Assembly: GCA_038363925.1 (NCBI GenBank)
Contig: JAQQWL010000005.1
Span: 2,294,001 to 2,358,000 of the forward strand
Direction: 5' to 3'
DNA: 64,000 nt
Origin: Apiospora phragmitis
Lineage: Eukaryota; Ascomycota; Sordariomycetes; Amphisphaeriales; Apiosporaceae
Position 1 is the stretch's first letter, and each line of letters begins with the position of its first letter. Under the pieces are notes generated by a model that ran no database searches, had not been told where the DNA came from, and was given only the letters and a program-made list of their open reading frames with translations. Positions 1 through 12,854 of this stretch are shown in pieces. Both the position numbers and the translations under genes were made by a program.

Positions 1-83
1 GGGGTTCATTTCCGTCTAGCTGCCATCTCCCCTGTACGTCAGCTGCCTTGCTTCGGTAGGCAAGACCGCAAGCAGCACCGACC

Positions 84-614
84 ATGGCACCCTGGTCTCG
101 CCTCGCGACGCCCGTCTACAAAAACACGGGCTCGGTGGCCCGAGACCACTTGGCCTCGGAGCGCACGTTCCTGGCCTGGATGCGGACGGGCCTCGGCTTC
201 GTCGCGCTCGGCATCGCCGTCGAGCGGTTCTCCCAGCTGGACCTGGAGGATTTGGTGGTGGCGCTACGTCACGGGCCTCATCCACCGCAACAACAACAAC
301 AACCTCCTTCTGCTTCTGCTTCTCCCACCACCAAGCCATCAATACGGCAGCAAAAAGGGGAAGACAAGAAGAACGAGAACGACGACAAGAAGAAGCCCCA
401 GCTTCTGGTGGGGACCCTCTTGGGTATGGGGTCCGGCAGCATCGTCTACGGCACGGCGCGGTACTTCTCCAACCTCCGGGTCCTCGAGCGCGGGCTGTTC
501 AAGCCGGCGTTTCATGGCGTCGCCGTGCTGGGCGCGGCGGTGGCGGGGCTTGCGGGCGGCGTCTACGGGGATACTTTGAGGAGGAGGATGAGGCGGGAAG
601 GGAAGGAGCCGTAA
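84..614 (+). CDS. DUF202 (YidH-type) small membrane protein
   Basis: Uninterrupted 176-codon frame from an ATG to TAA. The N-terminal third carries the family hallmark, an Ala-Arg-Asp-His-Leu-Ala-x-Glu-Arg-Thr-Phe-Leu-Ala-Trp-x-Arg-Thr stretch (about residues 19-36), running into a first hydrophobic segment (about 36-50). Two more hydrophobic segments follow at about 107-126 and 139-161, matching the usual three-helix DUF202 layout. Between helices 1 and 2 there is a species-type insertion rich in Gln, Pro, Ser and Lys (about 65-104), with a short CAA run. The C-terminus is basic. The biochemical role of the family is unknown; fungal members are small integral membrane proteins. The start has a purine context (ACCATGG). 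It converges on SCO1 with about 300 bp between the stops. No intron is needed. Confidence 0.85.
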   Translation: MAPWSRLATPVYKNTGSVARDHLASERTFLAWMRTGLGFVALGIAVERFSQLDLEDLVVALRHGPHPPQQQQQPPSASASPTTKPSIRQQKGEDKKNENDDKKKPQLLVGTLLGMGSGSIVYGTARYFSNLRVLERGLFKPAFHGVAVLGAAVAGLAGGVYGDTLRRRMRREGKEP

Positions 615-919
615 AATGGACATACGATGGGGATATTGTATGAAGGGAATCATTGTAGAAGAAATGGAGGAATAGAGAGAGGGGGTGTGGCAGGATCTCG
701 CGATGTGTACATGTATGATGAGAGTATACTTGGCAAGCCAATTTATCCTTGGTTCTTTAGGTACGTGAACTGCGATCTCTCGCAGTTTTGTATAGTACAA
801 TTTAGAGCTGTACAGAATATACTACATACCAGAGCAGAGTGTGCCTGTCCCACTTATAATATTTACATGTTCGATTCATTGTAATGCAGCAAACAAGCGG
901 CGACTTTTATATAGCTTCT
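615..919. other. convergent 3' intergenic region
   Basis: About 305 bases between the stop of the DUF202 gene and the stop of SCO1. It should hold both 3' untranslated regions. The sequence is moderately A+T-rich with no coding signal; I see no RNA gene or repeat. Confidence 0.6.
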
Positions 920-1975
920 TTACTGCTTGATCGGGCCTCTCCAATCCTTGACATGGTCCAAAATGACCTTGGCCGCGGCCTCGGGGCTGTGCTGGCGGCC
1001 GAGGGCCTCGACGAAGTCGCCCTCGGGGTCCATCAGGTAGAAGTAGATGCTGTGGTCGACGAGGTAGTCGACGCCCGGCTTGGCCTCGCGCGGGGTGCTG
1101 AAGTAGACGCGGTAGGCCTTGCAGACGTCCTTGATCTGCTCGTAGGTGCCCGTCAGGCCCACGAAGCGCGGGTGGAACTCGGACAGGTACGTCTTGAGCG
1201 TCGCCGGGTCGTCGCGCTGCGGGTCGCACGTCACGAAGACGGGCACCAGGAGCTCCGGCCGCTCGGCCTCGACCAGGTCGAACATCCGCGCCATCTTGTC
1301 GAGCTCCTCGGGGCAGATGTCGGGGCAGTGCGTGAAGCCGAAGTAGACCTGGGGCAGAGAAAGAGAGAGTCCTTACGTCAGTACATTTACGTTCACATAG
1401 CGTTGCATAATCCCAGCAGAAACCAAGGGGATATAAAAGCATGACGGCAATGACAGAAACCACCAGAATGAGGAACAACTCACCAGAGAATACCGTCCCT
1501 TCAGATCCGCGCTACTAAACGGCTTCCCATTCTGGTCCGTCAGCTCGAACTCGCCACCGACCTTGGGGCGGCCGACGCCCTTGGTGGCCTCGGCTACGCG
1601 CTTGCGCTGCATGCGCTGCTTCTCGAACTCGAAGTACCAGACGAGCCCGCCGCCGGTGAGGACGAAGAGCGCGCCGGCCTTCCACGAGAACGGACCCGTC
1701 CGGTACCGGCTCTTGGCCTCCTCGACCGTCTTGTGCTTGTAGCGGCGTTGGGCGTTGTTATACGACGGGGAGGAGCGTAGGCAGCGCTGCGAGAGGGTCG
1801 TCGGGCGGCATGGTTGTGCGTGAGCTGCTGTGGTGGGTGTTGTAGTGGTAGTAGTCGAGAGGAACCTCCGGGAGCATTGTCGGGCGGCTGCTACTGCTGC
1901 TGCTTGCTGCTGGCACTTGGGCACAATGGAGCGCAACATCTTGGATGTGGTCGCGGGCGCGAAGGATAGCGACAT
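920..1975 (-). CDS. SCO1: SCO1-type copper chaperone for cytochrome c oxidase
   Basis: Two exons, 1484-1975 and 920-1348, separated by a 135-nt intron (GTGAGT donor, CCCCAG acceptor, phase 0); the spliced product is about 305 aa. The N-terminus is rich in Arg, Ser, Thr and Gln, as expected of a mitochondrial presequence, followed by one transmembrane segment (about residues 105-122) and a thioredoxin-fold SCO domain. The copper-binding Cys-x3-Cys (CPDIC) lies just after the splice junction, and the partner His is in the DYLVDHS segment near the C-terminus. SCO proteins sit in the inner membrane and deliver copper to the CuA site of Cox2. The first in-frame ATG (1975) is used; a second at 1939 also has A at -3 and would remove 12 residues. 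All expected metal ligands are present. Confidence 0.93.
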
Positions 1976-3341
1976 ATTGGACTTGAGGGGGCAAAGTTCT
2001 CGGATCCCAACTGCAAAGCACCTGGAAGAGTCTCTGATGATGCACGACTGGTGTGGGCTGATGGTTGGCTGCTTCTCCGACGAAAAAGCTCCTCGGCAAG
2101 TTCCGTAGATGGGAGAGCTTTCAGATCTATCCAGTGGTACGACGGTACTTATTACTTGGTGAAGGAAGCTCTCTCAAGCCACAGACCCCCCAATCGGGAG
2201 AGCTCCAGCCACCCCAGACTTGTTCTTGCGAATGCGACTGTATGATACGACAATGATGAATTCATTCGTTCCATTTGGGATCACAGAAGCCAACCAGTAC
2301 TTAAGACGGATGTCTCTCTAGATCCATTATTACCCTCATTCCTGCTTGGTCACATATGTTTTGTTTGTAGTTCAAGACAAGACAAGACAAGACAGCCAGC
2401 ACGGCCACTCAGGAATGAAAAGGGGGCTGGTTTCCCCTTTCTCGCCTCCGCATTACACTTGACTTATATCTACAAGTACAACAGCGTCCCGCCATGGGAG
2501 CAAATATTTGGTGGCCGCTGTATACAAACTCCAACAATGTGTTTCCTTTCTCCATGCCAAAAAAAAAGAAGAGAAAAAGAAACGAAAACCACTAAATCCC
2601 TGAGTCTTCGTTCCCGTCAACAACAATCGGGAAACAGTAACCACTCCACACGCCATTTCTCCATTGCCAAGAGAACAGGACCTCGCCAAAATCTCATCGC
2701 CAGAAATCTATCTTCGTCTTCTCGCCTTCGCTGTTCTCTGCTTCGCCCTCATCGAAGAGAAATATGAACATTGTGAAGGGCAAAGTCGAGAGAACTGCCG
2801 TTATATGCAGGCCGAGGAAAACAAGGGAAGAGAGACATGACGAAGGTCGAAGAAACGTGAAAAAAGTACCAAAATGCCGGATGCCTCGCAAATGCGACCG
2901 ATGCTGCCAATGTCCTGATCCGAGCCCATCCCTCTTCTTCTTATCTTTCGCAAACTTGCTCGTGCCACACAACTTCAGCAGGCAAGCACTGGGATGAGAC
3001 GCCCTGGTCCATCTATCGTCTTAATGCGTCGTTGCACGCCAAGCTCCCTTTCCAGATGATAAAATCTGTGCCGAGGAAGAGACCAAATGGACAGTTGCCA
3101 CAACATACCGGGAGCATCAGAGAGCCTCGGTATCTGATTAATGAAGACAAAACATGTCTCGCAAGTTGTGAGTGCTCCGCCACGTATCAACCCAAATTGG
3201 CCTGGATGATGATCGCAAACAATGCTTCGTCCGCCGTGGTGCCCGCCATTCCAAAAATGCAAAATTAATTCCTAAGAGACTTGGCTCGAAAGAACAGAGA
3301 TAATTAAGCCAGCGGGGCTGGAGACCCGACAAACAAACATG
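1976..3341. other. intergenic region upstream of SCO1
   Basis: About 1.37 kb between the SCO1 start and the 3' end of the next minus-strand gene. It must contain the SCO1 promoter. Open frames here are short and lack coding character. The only structure seen is a small pentanucleotide repeat near 2373-2394. Confidence 0.5.
2373..2394. repeat. pentanucleotide microsatellite (CAAGA)n
   Basis: About four tandem copies of CAAGA in noncoding DNA upstream of SCO1. Too short to infer a function. Confidence 0.7.
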
Positions 3342-5585
3342 TTAGCCACGGCTGACTTGGCTGTGGCTCGCACTGGTGCGGCTGCGCTCGTCGTCTTCCT
3401 CGATAACGTCGCTGAGGCGGGTAGGATGGTGATGCCGAGGCATCTGTTCCCAGGTGGACGATGAGAACCCAGCGCCTGTGTAGTCGGGCTGTTGTGCACC
3501 GGTGCTAGGAGGGTATGGAGCGCCTGGTTGCGTTGCTGGGGTTTCGTACTCTTCTGCTCTTACGTCAGAATTGGGTTGCTAACAGGAGGAGTTTCGATAA
3601 AGCGCGTACCCCGGGTTGGGTTCGTCCTCGTCGTACTTACCTTCACTGAATGTTCCTTCGGAGCCGTAGCTGTCCTGATGGTGGACGCCTGCGGGTTGTT
3701 GATAGGGGACCTCGCCGGCAGACGTGGCTACAGGCTGTACAGCTGGGGCTTGAGTATATTCTGGGCGAGATGCTTGGCCTCGGGAGTAATCGCTCGGGTC
3801 AGGCTGGCCGTACTGTTGAGGATCACGCTGGCTGTTATGGCGGCTTACACCCTGGGTCATGGGTACAACCTGAACGCCACCAACAATGGTCGGGTGGCCC
3901 AGCTGCAGCGATGCGGTACGATCGCGTTCTTCTTGTTCCCGACGGCCGAGCTCTTCCCAAGCGCGGCGCGCCTCCTCCTTGGAGATCTGCAGTTCCTTAC
4001 GCATCTCGCTGAGCTGCCTCTGGACCTTGGAAGATCCCTGTGCATTCTCGGCCGCCTCACGTATCGCTTCCGCGCGGCTCCGTCGCTCTTCTTCCAGCGC
4101 TGCTTCGAGCATGGCCGTGACCTCCTGGTTACGCTCCATTTCGGCCCTCGTCTCGAAGAACCAACGTTGGAACTTGCGCTCAGAAGAAGCTCGTAGTCGT
4201 TGGAGTTCCACGACTGCATGGAATAGATTGGCACCAGCTGACGAAAGATCTGTGACTTGACGGGACAATTGCTGTGAAAGTGGATCTTGATTGATCTCCT
4301 CAGAATTCTGCTGCAGCCGTCGAATCCAGAACGATGTCAGGCCCTCCCAATGCGCCGAGAGGGTCTCCCATCGCTCAAACGCGTGTGGGAAAGAGTTTCT
4401 ACCCCTTCCAATAGCCGTCAAGGAGTCGGATCCTGTGCCCTGCTGAGCTTTTGGCGCACCTCCCGCCGTTGCACCGCCAGGCGGTGCGCCTGTAGCTTGC
4501 GCCGGAGCTGCACCAGATGATGTTCGATGATGGCGCCGCGGGGTTTCCACCTCAGCACCACCGAGTAGATCACCTGTGCGGGTGCCAGTATTAGTCGGTA
4601 CGCGACCAGAACCAGCAGCAGTCCCTGTCGGCCTCCGTGTCACATTCGGGTCGGCAGGGATAGTACCTAGACCACCGCCAGCAGCAGCTTTGCGCTCTTG
4701 CTCTCTACGCCGTGCCTCCTCCAGCATGCGGGCCTCGTTCTCGGCATGTTCCCGTTCCTGGCGCTCTCGCTCCTCTTTGCGGGCAGCTTCGCGGGCCTGT
4801 CGCTCTTGCATGATCATCCGGGGACCTCTAATGCCAGACGACGGAGAGCCGACAGGCGCACGAGCTGGAACAGGCCTCGAAGACGAGGCGCCGTGGCCAT
4901 TTGTGGTGGCAATGCCACCTCCTCCCAGCAAATCACTCATTGAAGCGAGTTCTTCAACCCAATCACTGCTCAATTCTTTGGGTCCACGCAATGTTTCTTC
5001 CAGAGCATACAAAATAGCACTGTGTGTACGCTTCGATATGCGAACAGCAGGATGGGGATCAGGCAAGCCGGGACCCTGAGGGTTGGTGTTGTCGCGATGG
5101 TACTGCGAAGGCGCTCGTGGCGAAGGCTCGTGGTCTTCGTCGTCTTCGCTGCTAAGGTCTTGGGATAGCTGTCTTCTGGCTGGACGCGGTCGTGTACGCG
5201 TTTGCGGTTGGCCCGATTGCGGCTGTTGTTGATCAGCAAGAACAAACTTTCCCTGAGGTCCAAGCGTTAAGGTGACTCGCGCACTCGACGGTTGCTGCGC
5301 CGATGGATCTTGAGGCTTGGGACTTGGTGTTGCCGTAAAGCGAGGAGTGCGGCGTAATGCGCGATGATGCGAAGAAGGAGTTGTGGTTTGCTCGGGCACA
5401 GATGGGGGCGGAGTTTGGGTTTGCTGAGCGTGAGAAAGCCTCGGCTGCTGCTGCTGCTGGCGCCGGTAAATTTGAGTTGGGGTTGGTCGAGTCTCGTGAA
5501 GGTCGTGACGGTCGTGAAATGAAGATGGGGGGATTGATTCGGTCAGCTTGGCTGCGGTGCTCCCGGGCGTATGCGAGGGAGACAA
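3342..5585 (-). CDS. conserved low-complexity coiled-coil protein, function unknown
   Basis: Exon 1 runs to 3641. A perfect GTAAGT donor at 3640, a CTGAC branch site and a CAG acceptor at 3554 define an 87-nt intron; exon 2 (3342-3553) adds about 70 residues ending in a Ser/Arg-rich tail. Without splicing the frame stops soon after the donor. The product is about 718 aa: a Pro/Gln-rich N-terminus; a conserved block at about 188-222 (KRTHSAILYALEETLRGP); an Arg/Glu-rich charged coiled coil at about 255-300; a Trp-rich block (FERWETLSAHWEGL) near 402; and a second coiled coil at about 480-550. I recognise the architecture as widespread in filamentous ascomycetes but know no function. The start is unsolved: the codon at 5585 is TTG and no ATG exists in any minus-strand frame from about 5585 to 5760, so a short upstream exon is probably missing. 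Confidence 0.75.
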
Positions 5586-8500
5586 GATGACGGCTTCACC
5601 ACGGAAAGTGGTGATAACGTTTTTGACACGACTCGGATACTGCTGGAGTCTTGTCTCACAGATATATAACTAAAAACTGGGAAGGCCGGTCGATCAAGCT
5701 TAGCTGATCTGCTTGCTAAAAAAGCTTAGTGTATCCCTGGGGGAGTAGGTGTGCTCCGTTCATATGAACTCGAACATCTGCAAAAGTTGGGAGGGTTGAG
5801 CTGCTGCACAATTCGGCGGAGCACGATCAAGTGAGGATGGAGTGATAGTCGTCGTATATGCAACAAGTTGGCCGGCGGTGTGGAAAAAGTGAGAGGAATG
5901 TTATGTGTGCAAGGAAGTATCATTGGGGTGCACCGTCGCCCGGTTGAGGTACCCTCAGCCAGGGTCCTGCGTCGTCCTGTCTTGATTTGGTGTTGATAAA
6001 ATCCGGGAGGCTGGTTACTGCCAAAAGGTTAAGCGGTAAACCCGATGGCTGGCAAACCGACCAGAGCTGGGGGTGGACGGAGCACGGAAAAGAGACCAGA
6101 CCAGACGCGCCCAACCCAGTAATCAGACAAAACGGTCAGTCGATGGAAATAAATTTGGCGAAACCAACTGACAGCTGAGACGGTTTTTGAGTGATAGCAT
6201 CAAAGCAGATGCAGGACCGCACAGGTAGCCCAGGTTGGGATGAAGGAGTGAACAACGGGAATGCAGAGCCAAACTTCTTGTTGTCATCGCACCCAACCCT
6301 GCTTTGCTGCTGCTCCTCCTGTCACTGTTGCCCGACTCAATGCCAGAGCCGACCTAACAGTGACAGCGCCAGCACATGCGCCGGCTGCCTCACAAGTTGC
6401 TGATTGATCTGGGAGATTCTCTTTACCAGGCGACAGGCAGGAGTCCGAGACCATACTCATATACCAATGGCTCTTTGCTTGGGCGCAATCATGAGTTTTG
6501 ACAGATGACAAGATACATGGGGCCAGAAATGGGAAGACTCGAGAACTACGCGACGGCCTCTCAGCTGGGCCAGCACAGTCGCACGGTCCACTACGAATCC
6601 TGCATCTGGCCGAATGCCTTAACTGCTTCTTCGCATGGCACCAGATTAATTAATCAATTTGACCTGAGGCCCGATACCTAATAGTAATTGGTTTTCAAAA
6701 AGGCAATAACTCCTGATCGGATAGTCAACTGTACTTCATGGCCTGGGTGTCGTGAACCTGATGTGACAGACGAAGCCCAAGTGAGTGGTGATGATAGACC
6801 AAACTGCGGTTCTCCTCCAGACCCCAAGTTGATCGGCCAATTGAGATTGAGATGGTAATGAAGCAGGACATTCGATCTCACAGTAAGCTCCTGAGATCTG
6901 AGACAAAACCAGACATTCTGGAGCTGAACTGTCATTTGCTGTGGCCATCTCAATTACCTGGGAATGACTCGACAGCTGTCCAACTCTCCGTGACCGTCAT
7001 AATCGCGAACTTGGTTGCTCCTGCTTCTTTTCCTCTTGGCTTCGCTGAAATGGATCCTCTAGATCGAACTTAGTAGATCATAGCTGTTGCGTTGGCACTC
7101 TGGTGACGAAACATTTCTTGGTTAGCGTCGTATACCCTGTCCCTCAACCTTGTCCCACCGACCCAGAGGAGCGGTCCCGGGTGTCCACCCAGAGACGTAT
7201 GTAGGAAGGAGAAGATCGGTTTGGGTAAGCGTTACGCTGCTGTTGGACAGAATGGCCTTTGCGCAACTCCATAGCAACTCTTCCGAGAGAATGCTTGCGA
7301 TGATAGCACCAAGATCCCCTCTTGCCAGGTCGACGAGGGTAACAGTGCCGCTCCAACTGGGATGCAGACGAAAACCTCCTCTTTTATTTCGACCCTCAAT
7401 GAAGGATCAGATGAGACCTTGCTCGGAAGAACATTATGACAAGCATCCCGCCTATTTCTGGTGTGTCGCATGGTAATATCTGCTCGTAATGCAGGCAGGC
7501 CTTAGGGTTACGGACAGGGACAGTGCTGCAGACCTGCATCAATGAGATTTGGGGTAACTGACGGTTTTCACGTGTGCCAAGATTTGCACCTCCTTTTCAC
7601 CCACATGGTTGGGGTTCAACAGCAGGACGGATGGAAGGTCTTGATCTTGGCCAATCGTGTGGAAGCGGATTGCTATGGTTCATGTCTGATGGCAATACTA
7701 ACCATAACTCCACGAGTCGCATGACATGGAAGGGCATCTGGCATCTTCCGGCCCATAAGGACATTTCATGGGGCCTATCACAAATCGCGACAGCTGTGAT
7801 GGGACCAAAAGAAATAAAAAAGGATCGACCCGTCCCTCCATGAAGTTGAGCTTGAGCTTCTGGCCAATCACGACGCGACGCAGGGCCTGTCACGCGAATT
7901 AACTTTCGGGAGCTGATCTAGGATCGACAACGTTCATAAGAGGTGAGATGAAAAAGCATTGGGTCGGGAAGCCTTCGGGCCACTGTCCGGCCGGGCCTTG
8001 ATATGTCAAATTGACTGTGAGACTGGACTGCCTACGTACAGGTGGCCGGCAAGGTTCGAGACCTGGCTCATTCGCTGCTGTCGACTACAATTACATACAT
8101 ATAAAGATGCTGCTGTCGTGCAGGTTGTTGGGAGACAGGAAATCTCTTTCAGCATACGATAGGTGCACTTACAGGCACGGCTCTGCGTCGCGATCCCGCT
8201 GACTTACATGAGCTTCCAGCCGCGTGATCTTGTTACCCAAGGGATCAGATCCATCGTGCTTTGAGGTTGGAAATACTGGGCCAAGCAGAATTACTCCAGT
8301 TATCGAGTCGGGACCGAGACTCGTAAGATAACCGATCTCGAATCTGCCGCAGTTGCCCCCAAGCCTGACTTACTGTATTCGCGCAACTCTTTCTCACCTA
8401 GGATGGATGTCTCCTTCGTCTCTCTTCGAGCCAACTCATATTCGGGTCGTGTTTAAGAGCTGCTGGGTATCGCTTTGGTGTCACCAGCTAGATCAATTAA

Positions 8501-11500
8501 CTTGCCCTAGTATCGCAGACCAACGCAAAGGATATGCAAAAGAAGAGCCGCGCCCTCGTCCGTACGACGGCGCATCACCAACCGCAATCCTAGGTATGGA
8601 CTACTTGAACCGTTCCGTTCCTATCACAAAAAGTTGCCCGTCCTGCGAAAAATGATACCGCATGTCAGAGCCATACCTAGGTAAGGAGTAGACCCCTACC
8701 TTTGACGGGTAAGCATGTCCGGCTCCGGCTCCCACACGCCAACGTAGTAAATGCGGGATATAAGACATGGCCTAGACTGTGTGAGCCGCTTTGTGTCTGG
8801 AAAGCTCAACATACTCTGGAGAAGATTAATAGGTATATATGTCGGCGGGCTCTTCCCCTGGGGTTGCCAGGATGAGCCCCACGATAAACCTGGCAAGGTA
8901 GATCAGCGGCGGTTGTCCTGTTCGAGTAGGAGCTACCGGCCTGCCCAACACCCCCAGTGACCGCGATGGCTAAAGCAGCATGTGGGCAGTAGGCCGACGT
9001 GGATGAAATGGCGGAATTGTAGTAAGGCCTATCTTATGGCCTGTCATCTTTTGCGGTACTTACTGCTGCCAAGAGAAGGAATATTGAATACCTACTAAAA
9101 ATACTGCATACTGCATTGCATATACGCTAGCACGTCCCAATAGGTCTTGCCCGGAATGGTACCTACCTGACGATACGGAGGGAATAGAGTTTTCCCGGGG
9201 GTCTGTTCTCATGAGAATCTTCCAATTCACCAATGCCTCCCAGATACACGTTTGGAACAGATTCGAAAACATTACGGTTCATCGCTTTGGAAGATTCAGT
9301 GGAGATGGTGCAATGAGCAGCAGAAGTGTGTGAAATGAACTAGAACACGTGGCTGTCAATCTAGTCCGTCTATCACAGTTTCGAGAATCGCACTCATAGA
9401 AGATAATAAGAGTATGAGGGTGTTAAGGTTGATTGCACAACATCTTGAGTGCCGGTTGTGTTACTTTCCAGCTAGAAACATAACTAGAACCTTGGAAGTA
9501 ATACGAGAAGCCCTCCCTGCCAGATTGGCTTGAGGTGGAGATTTGTCGTAAGGACCCCCCTGCTGGAGGAGATCTTGGTGTATTGACCTTCCAAGCCTTC
9601 CCAGCAAGCCAGGTTACCTTGCACAAAGCCCATCCACTCCAGAGCGTCACCCCGCAAAGTATGGACTCCCCGAGTGCGCGGCACTCATTCCTATCAGGTT
9701 TGGGCGTGTGGCCGCCTTACTTACCTACCGGTTTCTGGTGCAATGCCTCTGAAAAGCCCTGGAATGCTGCCCGAACTAATACTTCCTACCATGGATCCCG
9801 ACAAGTCAAAAGGATTATGCACAGAGAGTAAAAGCTAGCAGTCTCCTATCCAGGTGAATTGCCGATCGTCCTTCCTTTTCCATCCAGCCATCCAGTCCGC
9901 CCTGGGCCACAAGTTGGGGGGAAACCACGACTTAACCTACCAGGCTACTGAACCAGCAAGCTGGAAAATCCGGACGTTGCCAAGCATGGTCGTGCGACAA
10001 GCCGGCTTGGAGGTGGCTGCATTAAAAGCGCAAGTAGGATGCAGGAGAGTTACGCGTAGTGTCGTGTACTTGGGATGATGGGAAAGAGAAAGGAAAAAGA
10101 ATGGCATGGTTCTAAAAGAGCCTCAGTTATCTGCACATGCAGCCTTAGGCCGTTGTGTGTTCTCCACCAAAGTGATGAGAACAGCACCTGCGACGTAACC
10201 TTAGCCCGACCTTGCCGGCCCAGTTGCACCAGACTGCCCGGAGTGCCGGATCGGCTCAGACAGGTGTACTTTCGTACTTACCTCCAGTCGCAAGACTACT
10301 ACCCACCGAACCAACCTTATTGAGCCGTATGCAGGTGGTGGTTCTTCCCAAAAAAGAAAGTCGACGAGGTGGTAAACGCTCCAATTGGTCCCGGAGAGAA
10401 CGGGAGAGGGGCGGAGGCTTGGAGCGGCTTCCTTTTCAGACAGACGCGCCGCAAGCCCTGTGTTTCTTCTTCTCGCTCACCAGGCGTGTCCGCGCCCTCA
10501 GCAAATTCTAAATCACACCGATATAGCTCTTATTACACACCTCTGCCAGCTGTAGCATCACCGCCGCAGGCTAGTCTCAACCCTCCACATCCATCCCATA
10601 CATACACAGTAGACACTAGCACCCGCTTCTTGCACCGCACATTAGGTGACGGCAATACACACACAAAGACGTACGAGCCTTCGTTTGTGGTGGGCTGCAC
10701 CCGCCGCCTCCAACGGCAACTTCCTCCTCACCATTGCTAGCTCTACCACCTTTTGTTCCTGTCTGGGCCAACCAGCGCGGACAGATACACGATTGTACGA
10801 ACGGCGTTTGGCAACACATTGTAGCTCTCAATCTCTGACCTGACTGATATCAACTCCCGGCTGCAAGTCCCGGTCGACCAGACAGGCCATATCTCTTCTC
10901 AAAAGAGACATGTCTGCCGCAATCCAAAGTCGTACGGCACGGCCGACTTCCCAAAGACGGCTCTACACGCATATACAGTACAGTGTTCACAGTGTTGAGA
11001 CCAAACACCATCCCATCACATATCTGAAAGTGACGGCAGAAACTAGGTTAATGCACTGTATCCGCGAGGGGGGAAGACCAAAGTCGGCGTCCGCCCTGCT
11101 GCATCATGTACTGGTAGTTCGGCATGCACTGCACGGACAGCTTGCTGAGCAGGAACCAGCGACACGTTCCTATTGGGCAATGGGTCGCGCCGATCTCTCA
11201 AATACTTCTACACATTTGGCAGTCGTGGCGATCAGCAGCGTTAGAGTCACTGGCTCTCCAAATCGGACAACGATGCAGGTCGACCCAAGCACCCAAGGTA
11301 TATGTATGTAGTATGTAAGGTACGGAACAGTGTGATTTGCTGACTCGACCGCGAACCACTTGGAAGTTCTCCCCCAAGGCCCGCCTGCCCGCCTGCCCGC
11401 ACGTTTGCAATCGGCATATGTTGAAATCAAGGAAGGAATGAGAGAGATGGTGACGACGATTGTCTCGGTGCTCTCGGCCTCTTAGATTTGGGTTAGTAGC

Positions 11501-12854
11501 CACTTGCCTCCGAGGCTATGCTATGGACCATGTTGCATAAGAGAATGTGACAACAAGTTTTACATATGGGGAACCGTGTTGTTGTTGCTTTGCTGTGTGT
11601 GCTGCGTCGTGTCCAGTGTCCAGTGTCCAGTTGTTTACACAATCAGCTGCAAGAAAGCTGGTTCGGCTGTTGAAGCTTCCCACTTAAAATTAGTGTCCAG
11701 AACGGGACCAGCTTGGACGCCCAGATACAATGCAACCCGACACGAACGAGCCAAAGTTTCTGGGGCCACTGAGGACTATCATCCAGTCTAGACCCGACCT
11801 CCATACCCAAGCACTTGACCCCCCAGCGACTTCAGGCGCAAGCGCGATCCTCATGCAGTCACGTTCCGAGGCGAGCTGCTGCGCTGCTAGTATTTAGCAT
11901 CCCTCACTTTTCACTACTGACAGCCCTTTTGACGCTGAGAAGTAGGTAGGGAGGACGTCTAGCATCTAGGTTGGCCTCTTGTTGCAGATTGGTTGGAATG
12001 GGACTAGGTAAGGAGGGAAACGGTATCCGATACATTCTTCCCGTGCCCTACGGATTGGACCCCGGATACTGTTGCTATCACCAATATCTGTTTGTTGCTA
12101 TCAGTCTCTCTCTCGGTTCCTTCTGACAGAGTGCCCATCACCTCATGTCAGATGTTCGCCGTTGGGACTAGCTGGATGCTACCGGGTCACTGCAGCTCCT
12201 TGGACGCATTGTCTCCCGAATTGCTCCTTTTCTAGGGCGGCCTCTGCCACCAACGCAGAGGGCTCGAGAGCTTCATCGGATACTCACTGAATGGGCAGCA
12301 GCCAGGAAATGGGGTCTGGGTCCGGCGTTTGTCCCTCGCAGTAGTCGCGCGTTTTTTTCGCCTTACCCACTGCCCACTATGACTAGTTGCATTCCGTAGG
12401 CCGTGGCGTTAGTGCGTCCACTTGCGAAGGGGGCCAGGCTTGCAGGCTCGCAGGCTCGATCGAGGTAGCAAGCCTCCCTTGCTATTATGCGTCCTGTACA
12501 AACATTTTTGGCCTGCCAAGGTCCGCTTGGCCCACGCAGGTGCAGGGGCATTCCATGTCTGTCACTTACTTTATCTACTTCACTACTTGACTTGTCCCTC
12601 GTGTTTTTGTTGAACCAAACACACCTCGCCTGTCTCGCTCCCCGTCTCAGAGGATATATCTCCTGGAACTCCCGCCCTGGCGATCTTGACTCTCCCCCCA
12701 AAGCCTGACTATCTTGGCATAGGTTGTCGACTTCCCCAAACTACATTACATGTTCCTTAAGTAGTCGACTCCCTGTCCAAAGCCTGTCACGTCTCGTCAT
12801 AGAGATTCAGATTCAAGGCTCGATCCCTCATACGGCATCGACTGCATCACGATC
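5586..12854. other. 7.3 kb gene-poor interval
   Basis: No open frame here exceeds about 135 codons, and none shows a recognisable domain or a splice partner that extends it. Base composition is like the rest of the left half and there is no RIP-type decay. The first few hundred bases presumably hold the 5' end of the coiled-coil gene. The last kilobase before 12855 is pyrimidine-rich and may be promoter and long leader of the downstream gene. I see no tRNA, LTR or inverted repeat. A long noncoding transcript or small multi-exon genes cannot be excluded. Confidence 0.45.

Noticed and set aside
3492..4196. 234-codon plus-strand frame
   Set aside because: Lies antisense to the well supported coiled-coil gene and reflects its codon pattern.
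8040..8080. Possible tRNA B box (GGTTCGAGACC)
   Set aside because: No A box or cloverleaf upstream; the stem pairs only partly.
10369..11311. Frames of 123 and 133 codons
   Set aside because: Low-complexity or motif-free, no conserved features, no plausible introns extending them.
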